Shown here: piece after piece, positions 11,861-23,404 of the stretch
How positions within the stretch are numbered: position 1 is the stretch's first letter
How the letters are laid out: each line of letters begins with the position of its first letter
NCBI GenBank assembly: GCA_012295275.1
Contig: CM022678.1
Span: forward strand, 8,307,632 to 8,371,631
DNA from: Chrysomallon squamiferum
Lineage: Eukaryota; Mollusca; Gastropoda; Neomphalida; Peltospiridae
Length of the DNA stretch: 64,000 nucleotides
Direction: 5' to 3'
Notes under the pieces: generated by a model
Told to the model about the DNA's origin: nothing
The model's input: only the letters and a program-made list of their open reading frames with translations
Database searches by the model: none
Made by a program: the position numbers and the translations under genes

Positions 11861-11989
11861 AATGAAATCCCTATACATTACCTTGATATGAGAAATTTAA
11901 ATTAGCAGAATAAAAAATAAGGTTTCTTCATTACTGATAATGTTTTGCATAAACATATTTCGGGTACTAATATTTGTTTTTATTGATTT

Positions 11990-12163
11990 TTGCGTGTTTT
12001 TGATCTGTATCACATCAATTATAATGTATTATAATAATGGGAAATCTTTCAGAATAATATCTTATAAAAACTAGAATTGTACAAATGGCTCTAAATCAAA
12101 GGTTTTTTTCTTTATAGGTTTCTTTCAACTTTTGAAGTTGGACTCAGAAAGGTCTATCATATG

Positions 12164-12194
<31 letters not shown>

Positions 12195-12380
12195 ACAAAA
12201 ATTATTTAATAACATTTTTGCAGCAGGCAATAGTAAACCTTGCTGTCAGGATATTCTCCTGCAATTTTTTAGCTTGGCTTTAAATTCACATATGATAAAG
12301 AAACAGAAATTACTAAATACCTTGGACTTGTCTGAACTAAGTCTGGTTGCTTCGTAAATACAGGAAAGATTCAATCAACT
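11990..12380 (+). mobile_element. Decayed LINE RT fragment, third copy
   Basis: Shares aaaaactagaattgtacaaatgg (here interrupted only by substitutions) with 150-185. About 12280-12380 is close to 340-470, encoding KETEIT then KYLGLV with a deletion between them. An (ATT)n tract interrupts it at 12164-12193. Non-coding fossil. Confidence 0.7.
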
Positions 12381-12755
12381 GGTCTTCAATGGACTAAACA
12401 CAAACAAAAAAAACAAAAAATATATATATATATATGTATATATGTTGGTAATTTATCAGCAGACATTCAGCTTTGTTTGACATGACTTCAAAATGATGAA
12501 AATCTACATTATTACCTGGAGGCGAAATTTGAGCTTTTAGAAATTAAGACATACTTTCAAATTCAAAATCTATATATATATATGAAGAAGAAAAAAACAA
12601 AAGAAAGAAAACAAAAACGAGTAGAGGTTTATCACGAAAACAAACAATCGTTACAATGCTATCAATTCAATTAAGGTATTAATAGTAATACTATTAATAT
12701 TATCGTTTGTGAATGTTATAATAAATTTATTTACATATGAAATTGCCAACACAGA

Positions 12756-12757
<2 letters not shown>
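12381..12757. other. Intergenic DNA, nothing seen
   Basis: AT-rich with two short (TA)n tracts at 12420 and 12572. No gene is seen. Confidence 0.45.

Positions 12758-12819
<62 letters not shown>
12758..12819. repeat. (CT)n microsatellite
   Basis: 31 uninterrupted CT units on the plus strand. Open frames crossing it on both strands are repeat artefacts. Confidence 0.97.
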
Positions 12820-12822
<3 letters not shown>

Positions 12823-13419
12823 AATACTATTATAGTTTATACAGTGAATACCTCTCTCTGTTTCTCTCACACATACAATGATACATACAATGATACAATG
12901 ATACATCATGTTTACGTCGTTCCATGGCTGAAAATGTCCGCATATCTCCGCATCCGATTCACACAAACATAAAACATCCCAATCCATTTCGATTCTCGTG
13001 AAGTATTTCCAAAATTCTATTAAACTGAATAATCAACAAGTAAAATGTTACCGAATTAACAATAAAAATAGCCTGGCTATCAAGCATCAGTTTAAACTGT
13101 TTTGAAAAGCGTAGCATACATTCGAATCCGTGTATGTTCGAAACATCGTTTGTTTATCGAGAGTGATTTTATTTAGTATTTAAGAAATTATTAATTTATT
13201 TATTCTTATAAAAAATATTACAAAGTTTGTAGAAATTAATTCCCCGAAACAATCACCACAAATCAAACAAAACAATTTCTCAGGGTTAAAAATTAAAGAT
13301 TAAATGAAACAGATATATGATTTTATTTTATTTTATTTATTTATTTTATTTTATTTATTTATTTTATTATTATTATTATTATTTTTTTTTTTTTTTTTTT
13401 TTTGGCAACTAGACCTTTT

Positions 13420-13606
13420 TCGGAGGAGAACGGATTGTGTTGTGTATGTACACACTTTATTTATTTTGCTATTCGGCCGAGATGATCCGAACGGTCCCGA
13501 TCAGTTTTACGATCGTGGGTAAGCGAGACTCGGGGTTTTGTTTATCAAGACTACAGTTGGCGGTCTATAAAGTTAGTGTTTATAAATCGATGTTGGCAAA
13601 TTAAGG
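13420..13606 (+). promoter_or_regulatory. Probable promoter and first exon of the plus-strand locus
   Basis: The sequence here is locally richer in CpG (ttcggccgagatgatccgaac, then cccgatc..acgatcgtggg) than anything nearby. A TATA-like tctataaag lies at 13564-13572. Two good splice donors follow: gg|gtaagc at 13519 and aattaag|gtaagcc at 13606. The stretch from the second donor through a ctatag-like tail at about 13700 recurs at 46806-46930, including the exact ttaaggtaagccg. This supports a transcribed first exon followed by intron. The downstream exons it feeds cannot be proven from sequence alone; the reading frame of the 13304-13522 open stretch shows no recognisable domain. Confidence 0.5.
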
Positions 13607-14724
13607 TAAGCCGGTAAGTCCACTTTATCGAAATACTAGCAAACCTTTTATATGAAATAAATATTTGAGATTAATACTGTCTCTTGTGTTTCATCTTATA
13701 GAAAAAAGGCGACTTCCCCATAACCTTTTTACCACCCCAGTCACCGAAATGGAACTTTTTGTCGCAATTTATTCTGACTAAATAATTTATAATTTTAATA
13801 TTTTAGGTAACTTTTAAATAACATTTTTTTTTTTTCCTCAAATGATAAATGATAAATTTTATAACTTTTATTTCATTTATTTTTTATTTTTTTATTTATT
13901 TATTTTTTAAACTTCTTTAGTGTTTTCAATGATAAATTTAACGTTTTAAAGTTAAATAATTTCAATAATGGTAAATGTTACATATTTTTTTTCAGTTAAC
14001 TCATTTTAATTGTTATCAATGATAAATGCTACATTTTTTGTTTTTGTTTTTGCTAAACTAATTTTATCACTGATAAATTTTACATTTTTTTAGTTAACTA
14101 ATTTTACTGATGAAGGTTATCAGTGATAAATCTAATTTATCACTTTATAGGATAAACAAGCCCTCTTCTGTCCAGAAAATAGGCCAAGTTCTCCCAAGCC
14201 TAGGATGACCACTTGCCCATGTGTGTAGTGCACAGTTCAGTGAAAAGCAATCACTTCTCCACTGCTGGCTGTTAAGAGACATTTGTACAGACTAACTCAC
14301 TCAGATGTGCTCAACATGTTTGTAAACAGATGCTGGGTATAAGTAATTCAGTTTACTACTAGATTTTATAAGTTAATGCCATCTGAATGTTTCAATATTA
14401 ATATTATATATAATTTTATTGTTTATTTGTAAATAATGATAATATGTATTATTATGAACAGGTATATAAAAAAAATTATGATTTAAAAAAAAGGGATATG
14501 CAGATAGTTTTCATACAAATTTAAATTTGTGCATCAATAAACAATAGTAATAATAAAATTGAAAACAATAACAAGAAGAAAAAGATGAATAATGATGATG
14601 ATGATAACACATAATAATAAAAAATAAAATAAGAAAGTAGATTTTCAACAATGGTAACAAGCAAATATTGTAATGTTGAAGTATTTACTGTTTTTGAAAT
14701 TTACTTACTTTATTTTTTGTTTTA
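13607..14724. other. Probable first intron
   Basis: AT-rich sequence with several copies of the short word gataaat in TGATAAAT-type contexts at 13840-14150, and poly-T runs. No coding signal is seen. Confidence 0.4.
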
Positions 14725-14822
14725 GGGCAAATGTAGCTGTATATCTCAACATCAACAGTGTTCTGCCAACCTGGTTACTCACCAAGAGGCTTGTAGACAG
14801 AGACAGCAGGAAACTAGTTAAT
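14725..14822 (+). other. Candidate exon (untranslated or coding)
   Basis: Bounded by an acceptor (ttttttgttttag) and a donor (aat|gtaaga). Two frames are open for most of its length: one reads ANVAVYLNINSVLPTWLLTK and the other is Gln- and Cys-rich. Neither joins in phase to the ATG exon at 18548, so it is best treated as 5-prime untranslated or as an exon of another isoform. Confidence 0.4.
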
Positions 14823-15339
14823 GTAAGAGTTTTGTGTTTGACTGTCATGTTCTAAGTTAATACAGTTTAACTACACCTTGATACAAATCCTCAGAGTAAT
14901 TAATCTACAGTATTTGTTTTTTTAAAAACATTATATATTATACAAATACTGCATTATTAGAAAAGTATAGATACTTTATATGTTGATCTATATTTATATA
15001 GGAATCAACTTGTTTTTTTATTTGTTTTTTATTAAACAGTTGGTATCTTTGCGACACACACTAATACTCAATTTTAAAAATATACATTAATATAAAAATT
15101 ATTTTTTATTTTTTTTATTTTTATGTCATCATTGTTAATATTACAGGTAATCATTTTTATACTTTTTTTACTTTTGTTTTTACATAATTATTGTTGATAT
15201 GTTTTCAGCTACTATTCCCATTTATTCAAATTTATTAGTTGTTTTCCTCAGTTTCAAAAACAATTGCTAAAGTTTTGTTAATTATAATATTTTTTAAACA
15301 TTAGTTTTTTTTTTTTTTTTTTTTTCTGAAAATCATTAT
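14823..15339. other. Intronic AT-rich DNA
   Basis: Poly-T and AT-rich sequence between a candidate exon and an inverted LINE. Nothing else is seen. Confidence 0.45.
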
Positions 15340-17842
15340 TTTTGTTTTATTTGTATTAACTTTAAGTGTCCATAGTCAGGAGTAAAAATAAAAAAATGTT
15401 AAGATTATGTTGTAGAGCATCAGTTGATTCTTCTAACAGGGTTTTATCATCAACATAGGAATAACAAAAAGACTTTAAATAAACATTAAATTCTTCACTA
15501 AATGTTGTAATTGATTGCCTTATTAACTATAAGAAATTTGTCTAAGTCTTTTAGAAAAACAGAAGAATAAAAATGGTTATTCTTTTTTCTCTTTGCCTGA
15601 CACCAATTTCACAATTAAAACTATCAAATAACAAACTGTTTGCTGTAATTCTAGCCTTAGTAAGACAATAAAACATTTTCCATTTATACCAGACCTAATT
15701 AACTTATTCCATAATCAAACAATCTCAAAATCAGTAAAAGCATAAAACTATTTCTTTTTACATTTGTTCGTTAAAATAATTAGCGAGTATAAAGAAAATA
15801 TATGATCTGTCATTGAATAATTTTAACGAAATCCAGCTTGATTTTCTGAAATCAGGTTTGTTTCATCTGCACACTTATTTAATCCAGAATTAAGTACAGA
15901 TGTAAATAATTTACCTAAGCAACTTAATAATGTGATATGTCAATAATTTTCAGGGTCTTTTCGAGCAGCTTTATTTTTATATATTGGTTTGATGAGTTCC
16001 ACTAACCAATCGGATGGTATAATTGCTGTGTGAAGAATAACATTAAACAATAGACTAATAGTACATATAAAAGCAGCATTACATGAGCAGTATAATTAAC
16101 ATATTCACTGATAATAAAGTCTTCTCCAGCTGATCAATTACACTGGAGTCTCTTCACTAGATATTTCTTTGGCTGAAAAAGTCTTGTTCAAAATATCATT
16201 AGTGGTTTCTTATCATTAGTGTGTTATTCTTCTGTTGGTGTTACATGATCAGGCAAATTTTCATCAACATTGAAATTAACAGTTTTGAAAAAATGAAATA
16301 AAGAAGCAATTGACACCTCCACTTTTGACCATCCCTGTTTATTTCTGTTTAGAATTGACCACAACTGAAGTTGGGTTTTCAAGTTTTTAGTATTTTCATT
16401 TTTTGTTTAATATTATGTTCTATATTCCCTAACAGCTCTGTTTAGTGTTTGTTTGTACTGATTCTCTTCATACTTCAAGCCAGCTTTCAGTATGCTTCCA
16501 CCAGATTGTTTATATCTTCTTCTGGCTTTTCTGACTTCCTTTCTTGCACCTTATTATAATGATTTTTCTTTATTACATTATTAGGTGGGTTTCTTCCCAA
16601 ACCACACACATTAATCTCTGTTATTTTTAAAATATAAGGGCTTATTTCTTTATGATTTTTGTTTGGGGTATTTTTGCAAATGAGAGAGTTTACTGACATT
16701 TACTCAACACTGTTTTTGCTTTGTAAGACTTGTCCTCCTCCCTTGTTGTATTGCACTGACTGAATTGGCTCGTCTTGGTGAGAGGTTGGCTTGTGTTGCT
16801 GTGGTCTATATTTTTGTTTCATTTGGCTGAGTTGTTATGTTTGTGTTACTGGCTTCTGTCCCATCCTCTCATAGTCTAAACAGCCTGCCCTCCATATACA
16901 ATTTATCACCACTTAAAGTCACTCTTTTCCTTTGCCTTTTTGCTGATTTGTAATCTGGATGCAGTAATTTCCTCCTCTCATTAATTTCTTTCTGGAATTG
17001 TTCATTAACCCTGTATTGCTTGTTTATCAGCTTGTTTTGGGTAAAGCTGTTCTCACTATTTCTCTGTCTTTGTATAAAATGAATTTTACAACAAATAGTC
17101 CTTGTATATCCACCAAACTTCCTCCCCATTCAGTGCACTCTGTGAAAGTCAGTATTATTTTCTACTTTCATTTCATTTTTTATAAACCTTTTCAACTCCT
17201 CTTCTGTGTCTTCCTCGTCTTTCTCTGGTATCCAACTGAAGAATAAATTGTCATGCATGAAGTGAGTTTGAAGGTCATTGTGAGTTTTTCTCTTAAGTTT
17301 CCAAATTCAGTTTTTAATTCACATATTTGTTTCATACTGTTATTATTATCTCTAAGTTTACAGTAGAACTGTTCATATCTGTCACAACAGATTTCAAAGT
17401 TCTGAGATTTTTTTTATTCCTTTCAAACTGTTTGTTATTGTAATTCATACCCATTTCCATATGTTGCACTTTTTTTTTGATATCCATCAGTTTACCAGTA
17501 ATGTCTTGTACAGCTATATCCATACTATTCAGTGGTTTCTCAATCAGGTGAAGTTTTTTCAATTCATCACACATCATATCTAACTTTCTAGTCAAAGTAT
17601 CTGATTTTATACTGACATCTTACTTGTGCACAACTGGTGAAGTTAAACCAGAATACTGACTGTGGGATCCATAGTCTGTCCATGTTGTCCATAGTCTGTC
17701 CATGTTGTCTATAGTCTGTCCATAGTCTGTCCATGTTGTCTGTAGTCTGTCCATGTTGTCCATAGTCTGTCCATGTTGTCCATACTGTGACTGCTGAGAC
17801 TGTTGAATTGGTTTTGACTGATAAAATGGTGCAGATGAACAT
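15340..17842 (-). mobile_element. LINE with ORF1 and RT, endonuclease largely deleted
   Basis: Reading on the minus strand from right to left, 17332-17595 encodes an ORF1-like coiled-coil region (MCDELKKLHLIEKPLNSMDI). 16869-17129 encodes the ORF1 C-terminal segment (INERRKLLHPDYKSAKRQRK, then SGDKLYMEGRLF). At 16600-16700 ORF2 begins with KITEINVCGLG, the endonuclease start. The frame then passes directly to RNPPNNVIKKNHYNKV, a motif that normally follows the endonuclease, so most of that domain is missing. About 15870-16100 encodes RT blocks (IIPSDWLVELIKPIYKNKAA, then HITLLSCLGKLFTSVLNSGL and SENQAGFR), and 15600-15800 holds the ruined FxDFE and GINGK blocks. Many stops are present. It lies antisense within the plus-strand locus. 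A shorter copy is at 26310-26705. Confidence 0.85.
17661..17787. repeat. 20-bp minisatellite inside LINE ORF1
   Basis: About six units built on catagtctgtccatgttgtc, some truncated. On the minus strand the array lies in the N-terminal part of the LINE ORF1 region and reads as a TDYGQHGQ/NMDRLW repeat. It therefore expanded within the element after or during its life. Confidence 0.85.
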
Positions 17843-18547
17843 CCAAGCTCACTGTTTGTGTATTTGACATCCTCTGTATGTGACTTCTTGACCAGCTTAG
17901 CTACTGCTTACCCTTATTTTCTGTTCTCTTCTCCACTTACATTTTTACTCTTATTTATTCTCTTTTTACTTTTTTTTATTTTTATGTTTGGGACAGGTTT
18001 AAGGTTTGTTTCACTGCTGCTGTGATAGTTGTTGCATTGATGGGAAACTTTGTGATTTCTATGAGCTTTTAGGAAACAGGGCTAGAAGATGTTTTTATTG
18101 CCACTCACTGGAGCAAAAACAAATCATATTATCTATAATGTTCTCAACATTTAAAAAAAAATGAATTTCATTTCTATATTTCTAAATGCCAGCTTATACA
18201 CAAATGATACATACATTTTTATCCTAATTATTATGTTTTTAAACCATCAACAGAATATGTTGCATTTAAATATCAAATACAGTTTTGTTTTTGTATACAC
18301 ACACATACATACACATCTACAGACTCTCAGTTTTTGTAATGCTAGACAGGGAGAATGTTTTATTGATAACAGCATCAGTTTATGGATTTTGACACACTGC
18401 AGTTTGTGTTAATGAATTTATTTGTTTTTTTAACTATTATTTTAAAATTATTTTAAATACATTTCTTAGTAATTCTTTGTGTTTTTCCAAAATATTTAAA
18501 TTACCTGCTGACTTATTGGATTTATTACTCTGTTATTTGCATTTCAG
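17843..18547. other. Intronic DNA upstream of the ATG exon
   Basis: Contains the probable LINE 5-prime flank and AT-rich sequence. It ends in a good acceptor (gttatttgcatttcag). No other gene is seen. Confidence 0.4.
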
Positions 18548-18548
18548 A

Positions 18549-19841
18549 ATGGATGACAATAAACCAGCTGAAAATGCTGAAAATGGTTGCAGTGAAAAGG
18601 TTAGTAAAGTTTTAATTATGTTTTGTATGGATGTAATGATACAGGAGAAACATGTATTTTCTTTCTTGGAGGGATAAAGACCAACAAGAAGTAAGTTTTA
18701 TTGGTATAACAAACTGTAAATGATAATTAGATTGACAATATCATACTGTTATCAAGAAACACATTTTTCTTTTCTTCTTTTTTCCTTAAATCTTTTCTGA
18801 ATAGGCTGTGTTGGCAGTTTGTTGTCTAAAATGTTTTTGTTTTTTAATTTTTTATTTGTTTCCAGAAATAACACTGGGTGTTTGTTGTGGATTTGTTGTT
18901 TTTAGTTTTTTGTTTTTGTTAGTTTTCATTAATATGCATTTTAACTGTTGAAGATTTATTTCTTTTTATATCACATTATTCTTAGATATTTAAAACTAAA
19001 TCATTGAGAATATTGTTAACTGTTTAGATTTATAACAAATATACCTTCACTTTCTGTGTTGCCTTCACACACTGGAATTGCTGAGAATATTAACTAGCAT
19101 TACACATTATATATTTATTTATTTTCACTCTCCTGTTTTCTTATCAACACTACAGCTGTTTTATGATTATATTTGAAGATGATGAATCTAAGGATTAACA
19201 GAGAATATGTTTAAAAAAACAACAAATATCTTTTCTAATATGTTAATGTTATCTTCAGTTTTTATCTGTGTATAATTAATTTAAATATGTAATGTACTAC
19301 AGGAAATTAGTAAATCAACATCAATAACTAAATTAAAATTATATATTAAAATCTTGGTTGATCAAATCATTTTATATAGGAATGTGATTTCATGTTTTGT
19401 TTTATTTTCTTTCTTTCCTAAAGGGTTATGAAACAACTGCTCCATTTGGAAAAGCTCTGGAGATGTCAAGGAGATACACAGAAGGTGAACAATCTTTAAA
19501 TTTTAAAGTTCTTAGTAATCTGTATCTAAGAAAACATAGTAACAGAAATGATTATGATAATAATGCTGGTGATTATGTTAATGTTAATATAATAATAATA
19601 ACAATAATAATAATAATAATAATAAATAAATAAATAAATATTATTATTAATAACTTTAATTTTTGTGTTAAGGCAAAAATGTATTTTTATATCATGTTTT
19701 TGTTTTTGACACTCAATGTTGATCCTAATAATTAAGGAAATATATATATTTTTTTTTAAATAATTTTAATTTTTTTTTTTAATAAACCTTAACAGTTTTT
19801 AAGTAAAGTTGGGAATTACACAAACATAGCAAAACTTAACT

Positions 19842-19888
<47 letters not shown>

Positions 19889-20702
19889 CCTGAAATATAT
19901 TTTCTTTGATTTTTATTTAGGAATTTGTTTTTATTTTTTCCTATGAGATATAATCCTATCACAATTTTTGGCTCATCATAAATAATTATTAGTAGCCAGG
20001 ATGCCTGCCAAAAATGTCTGCTAGATCATTGTAGAAGTTCAAGATGAAAGAGGAAATAAAACAGAGAAATATTAGCTGGAAACAGTTTTGAGTTTGTTAA
20101 TTGTGGCTGATCCAGCTTTCCTTCCAAAATTGCTAAATAAGTAATCTTGATTTGCAAACTTAATTGTGCAAGCTGAAAATAAATCTCTTTCTGGTTTTGC
20201 AGGTGATTTTGAGAGAAAAATCCTGAAGATGACAAATTCATCTGATACAGTTACAAGCCAGACAGAGGAATTCAATAAAAGAGAAACATTTTCTGAAGTA
20301 AGTGGTCTGGATATATTTTATAATAATAAATAATAGTAATATGTTTAAATACATATGTACATATGAGTGCAGGGCTTGAAGTGGCCAGTCACCAAATGCT
20401 ACCAAATTTCTGTTTGGGTGACTGGGATGTTAAAAAAAAGATTTGATTTTTCTTTCTCTTGATAAAGTAGAATTTCAGTATCACATATGTTGGTATATTT
20501 GCATAAGTGACTCTTCGAAGCATATTTTTTTTTATCTTACTTCAAAAGTTAATGATCAATACATGTTTTCCTACACTCAAAAGCTGAAATATGAATATTT
20601 TTTGTTCGGGCTACCAAAAACAAATTAGTGTCATTCAATTTATTTCAGATGAGTTTTGAGCCTTGTTTGTATGTTTGTATTTACTTACATATGGTGTTTT
20701 TG

Positions 20703-20758
<56 letters not shown>

Positions 20759-22012
20759 TTCAAGGTGGTATTAAATGCTTTGTTTTGGTTAGAGTCATCT
20801 GATTGTGTGTAATCTTGTCTGCACTGTGTATACTGAATCCCTCTACACAGGTTTGAGCAAACACCTGATTAAAACATGTATAATTACATGTAACATGACA
20901 TGATATCTTCAGTCCTAGTTTTCAGTTATGTGTATTTAAATCATGTATAATTACATGTAACATGACATGATATCTTCAGTCCTAGTTTTCAGTTATGTGT
21001 ATTTAAATCATGTATAATTACATGTAACATGACATGATATCTTCAGTCCTAGTTTTCAGTTATGTGTATTTAAAACATGTATAATTACATGTAACATGAC
21101 ATGATATCTTCAGTCCTAGTTTTCAGTTATGTGTATTTAAAAACATGTATAATTACATGTAACATGACATGATATCTTCAGTCCTAGTTTTCAGTTATGT
21201 GTATTTAAATCATGTATAATTACATGTAACATGACATGATATCTTCAGTCCTAGTTTTCAGTTATGTGTATTTAAATCATGTATAATTACATGTAACATG
21301 ACATGATATCTTCAGTCCTAGTTTTCAGTTATGTGTATTTAAATCATGTATAATTACATGTAACATGACATGATATCTTCAGTCCTAGTTTTCAGTTATG
21401 TGTATTTAAATCATGTAGAGTTTTTTCAGGTGTGTGCATTTTATTTATACTGACTTTTTATATTACGCTAAGGTTTCTTTATTTCAGTCTGTGCAGACAT
21501 TAGTTAAATTAGGAAACACCTTTTGAGTTCAGCAGTTCATGTTGCATCCATCATTTTCCTTAACTAGCAAAATATCAGCAATATCCAGATTTGTTTCCCC
21601 ATTGGGACAGCTGCCTCAAATGTATATTTTTATTTCAGTTCACCAACTTATCAGATGAAGAATTCAAAGTAAGTAAATTTCTATTCTGCTTTTATTTATG
21701 AATTTCACTTAAAGATGTAATTTGTTATTTTAAATTAATGATATCACAATTTATGTCATTGAAATCTTTCAATATGGTAAACAATACTTATGTGAAAAAA
21801 GACTATTTATTCAGTTAGCATAGTTTCTTTGTTTTGGACAGGGTGTATGCTTTTAGTTTTTATTAAATACAGTAAAAATTCTTCTTTTTCCACTTTTATG
21901 TTTAACTTATTATACTAGACAATCTTCACTCAGTTTAGTTTATTATGAAAAGAGATCGGGGCCTGATGTTTTACTATTTAAAAAGTCATTTTGTAGATAC
22001 AAATGTTAAAAA

Positions 22013-22074
<62 letters not shown>

Positions 22075-23023
22075 CTCATGGCATATGCTTAGTCTTTCAG
22101 GGATTTTATGTTTCCTGTTTATGAAATGATGTCAAAACTAATAAAATGTCTGCTTATTATTTTATTAATATACTTTATTATTTTCAGAGTAATGTCACTT
22201 CAGTGTTTTTACATTACCTTTTGATTGTGTATATATATATATATAGAGAAAAATAGATCTATGTTAATTTTGTTGAAGGTGTTTCTGTTATAAAAAAATT
22301 CTACTTCAGCTTTAATTATGTGAATCTAATTCATCTTTATTTTAGACATATTTGTTATCTCTTTAGATTATCTTTCAGTAAATAATTTGAATTGATAACT
22401 GCATCATTAGATCTCATTAGAATACAAAACATAAGATTTAGAAAAGGTTATAGTTCAATTTTTAGTTTTCTATAATTATATTGATTCATGCTGTGTTAAT
22501 TTATTGAATTGTTTTATAACAAGGAAAGGTCAGTATTTAATGAATGACATTCAGATCTTTCATCATGTATTTATAGGAACTGAAGAAACCAATATACTAA
22601 ACAGTGGATTTAAACAGTTTATTTTCAGAGGTTAAATCAGCTTGTTAAGGATAAAAATATTCAAGAAATTGTTGATAAATTCAAAGTCAAACTGACATTT
22701 TGGAACAAAGAGCAGCTCAAGTCTCCAGTAGAGTTGAAGTATTTGGTGCTGTCCAGCAGGTATTTAAATACATTAGTCATTGTAAACCTTTCCATTTTGC
22801 TTCAGTTTTTGACAAAATTCTATGCAAAATATTTTCTCCTATACTGAATTAAGCAGCCTACATGAAAATATAATACAATAAGGAATAATCATTAAGACAA
22901 CTCATGAAATGACACAGCAATTATAAAAATAACAGATCACAGTCTGATTTTAAGTTCTTTTTACTTTTCTCTATCCTTTTATTTTATTTTATTTTATTTT
23001 ATTTTATTTTATTTTATTTTATT

Positions 23024-23078
<55 letters not shown>

Positions 23079-23232
23079 TAAATATAAAAAGGAGTAATAA
23101 CTAATAACCAGAGAATTCTACAAGTAAAAGTCAGGACAAATATATTGTGTGTTTTTACAGGAGATGAGACTCAGTTGTACAGTGACAATGACTTCATTCT
23201 CATAAAGTGTAGATTACAGTACAGAGAAGAAT
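18549..23232 (+). CDS. Six coding exons of an unidentified protein, 5-prime part of a larger gene
   Basis: Exons with clean AG/GT borders are 18548-18599 (ATG at 18549, MDDNKPAENAENGCSEK), 19424-19484 (GYETTAPFGKALEMSRRYTE), 20203-20297 (GDFERKILKMTNSSDTVTSQ onward), 21639-21668 (FTNLSDEEFK), 22629-22759 (RLNQLVKDKNIQEIVDKFKV onward, ending ELKYLVLSS) and 23161-23232 (DETQLYSDNDFILIKC onward). Phases 0, 1, 0, 0 and 2 join the first five exactly. The sixth is a symmetric 1-1 exon and does not join the fifth in phase, so an exon or a base is missing between them. The start was chosen because the exon opens with ATG and the frame stays open through four junctions. No signal peptide or membrane segment is visible. 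The charged, partly helical sequence has no family I recognise. A link to the EGF exons downstream is inferred from order and strand only. Confidence 0.6.
19846..19887. repeat. (AT)n microsatellite in intron
   Basis: About 21 AT units between exons 2 and 3 of the plus-strand gene. A short (ATA)n and (AAAT)n tract lies at 19587-19640. Confidence 0.9.
20372..20445 (+). repeat. Dispersed repeat, copy shared with 45912-46030
   Basis: The words tggccagtcaccaaatg and tgggtgactgggat, with accaaatttctgttt between them, recur at 45912-46030 as tggccag..gtcaccaaatgtgacc and aggcgactggga. The two copies are 25 kb apart with no shared flanks, which is typical of a short interspersed element. No tRNA-type A or B box was recognised. 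Confidence 0.6.
20709..20756. repeat. (GT)n microsatellite
   Basis: About 23 GT units in intron 3 of the plus-strand gene. Confidence 0.95.
20870..21417. repeat. 67-bp minisatellite, about eight copies
   Basis: Near-identical head-to-tail units of 67 bp in intron 3, each beginning with catgtataattacatgtaa and containing atgatatcttcagtcctag. Each unit carries a short inverted repeat (ATGTA-TAAT-TACAT). The copies differ mainly by an A/T change at the junction, indicating recent expansion. Confidence 0.95.
22014..22076. repeat. (AC)n then (AT)n microsatellite
   Basis: About 24 AC units followed by a short AT run in intron 4. Confidence 0.93.
22978..23082. repeat. (TTTTA)n then (TTTA)n microsatellite
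   Basis: A pentanucleotide run of about ten units passes directly into a tetranucleotide run of about thirteen units, just upstream of the exon at 23161. Confidence 0.93.
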
Positions 23233-23404
23233 GTATTTCAGCTATAAAATAACAAAATTAAAATGCAGATGTGTAGAAGGACATACTCTCACATATAGTT
23301 CTATTAACAAACATAGCTTTTTTAATACAAATATATTTTTACTGTTAAACAAATTATTACATGAAATTATATTTGAATGTCTCATATATTTATCTGGTTT
23401 ACCT

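Noticed and set aside
12709-12987. Overlapping open frames on both strands rich in Ser-Leu or Arg-Glu
   Set aside because: They are translations of a (CT)n tract; the same artefact appears at every CT or AG run in the window.
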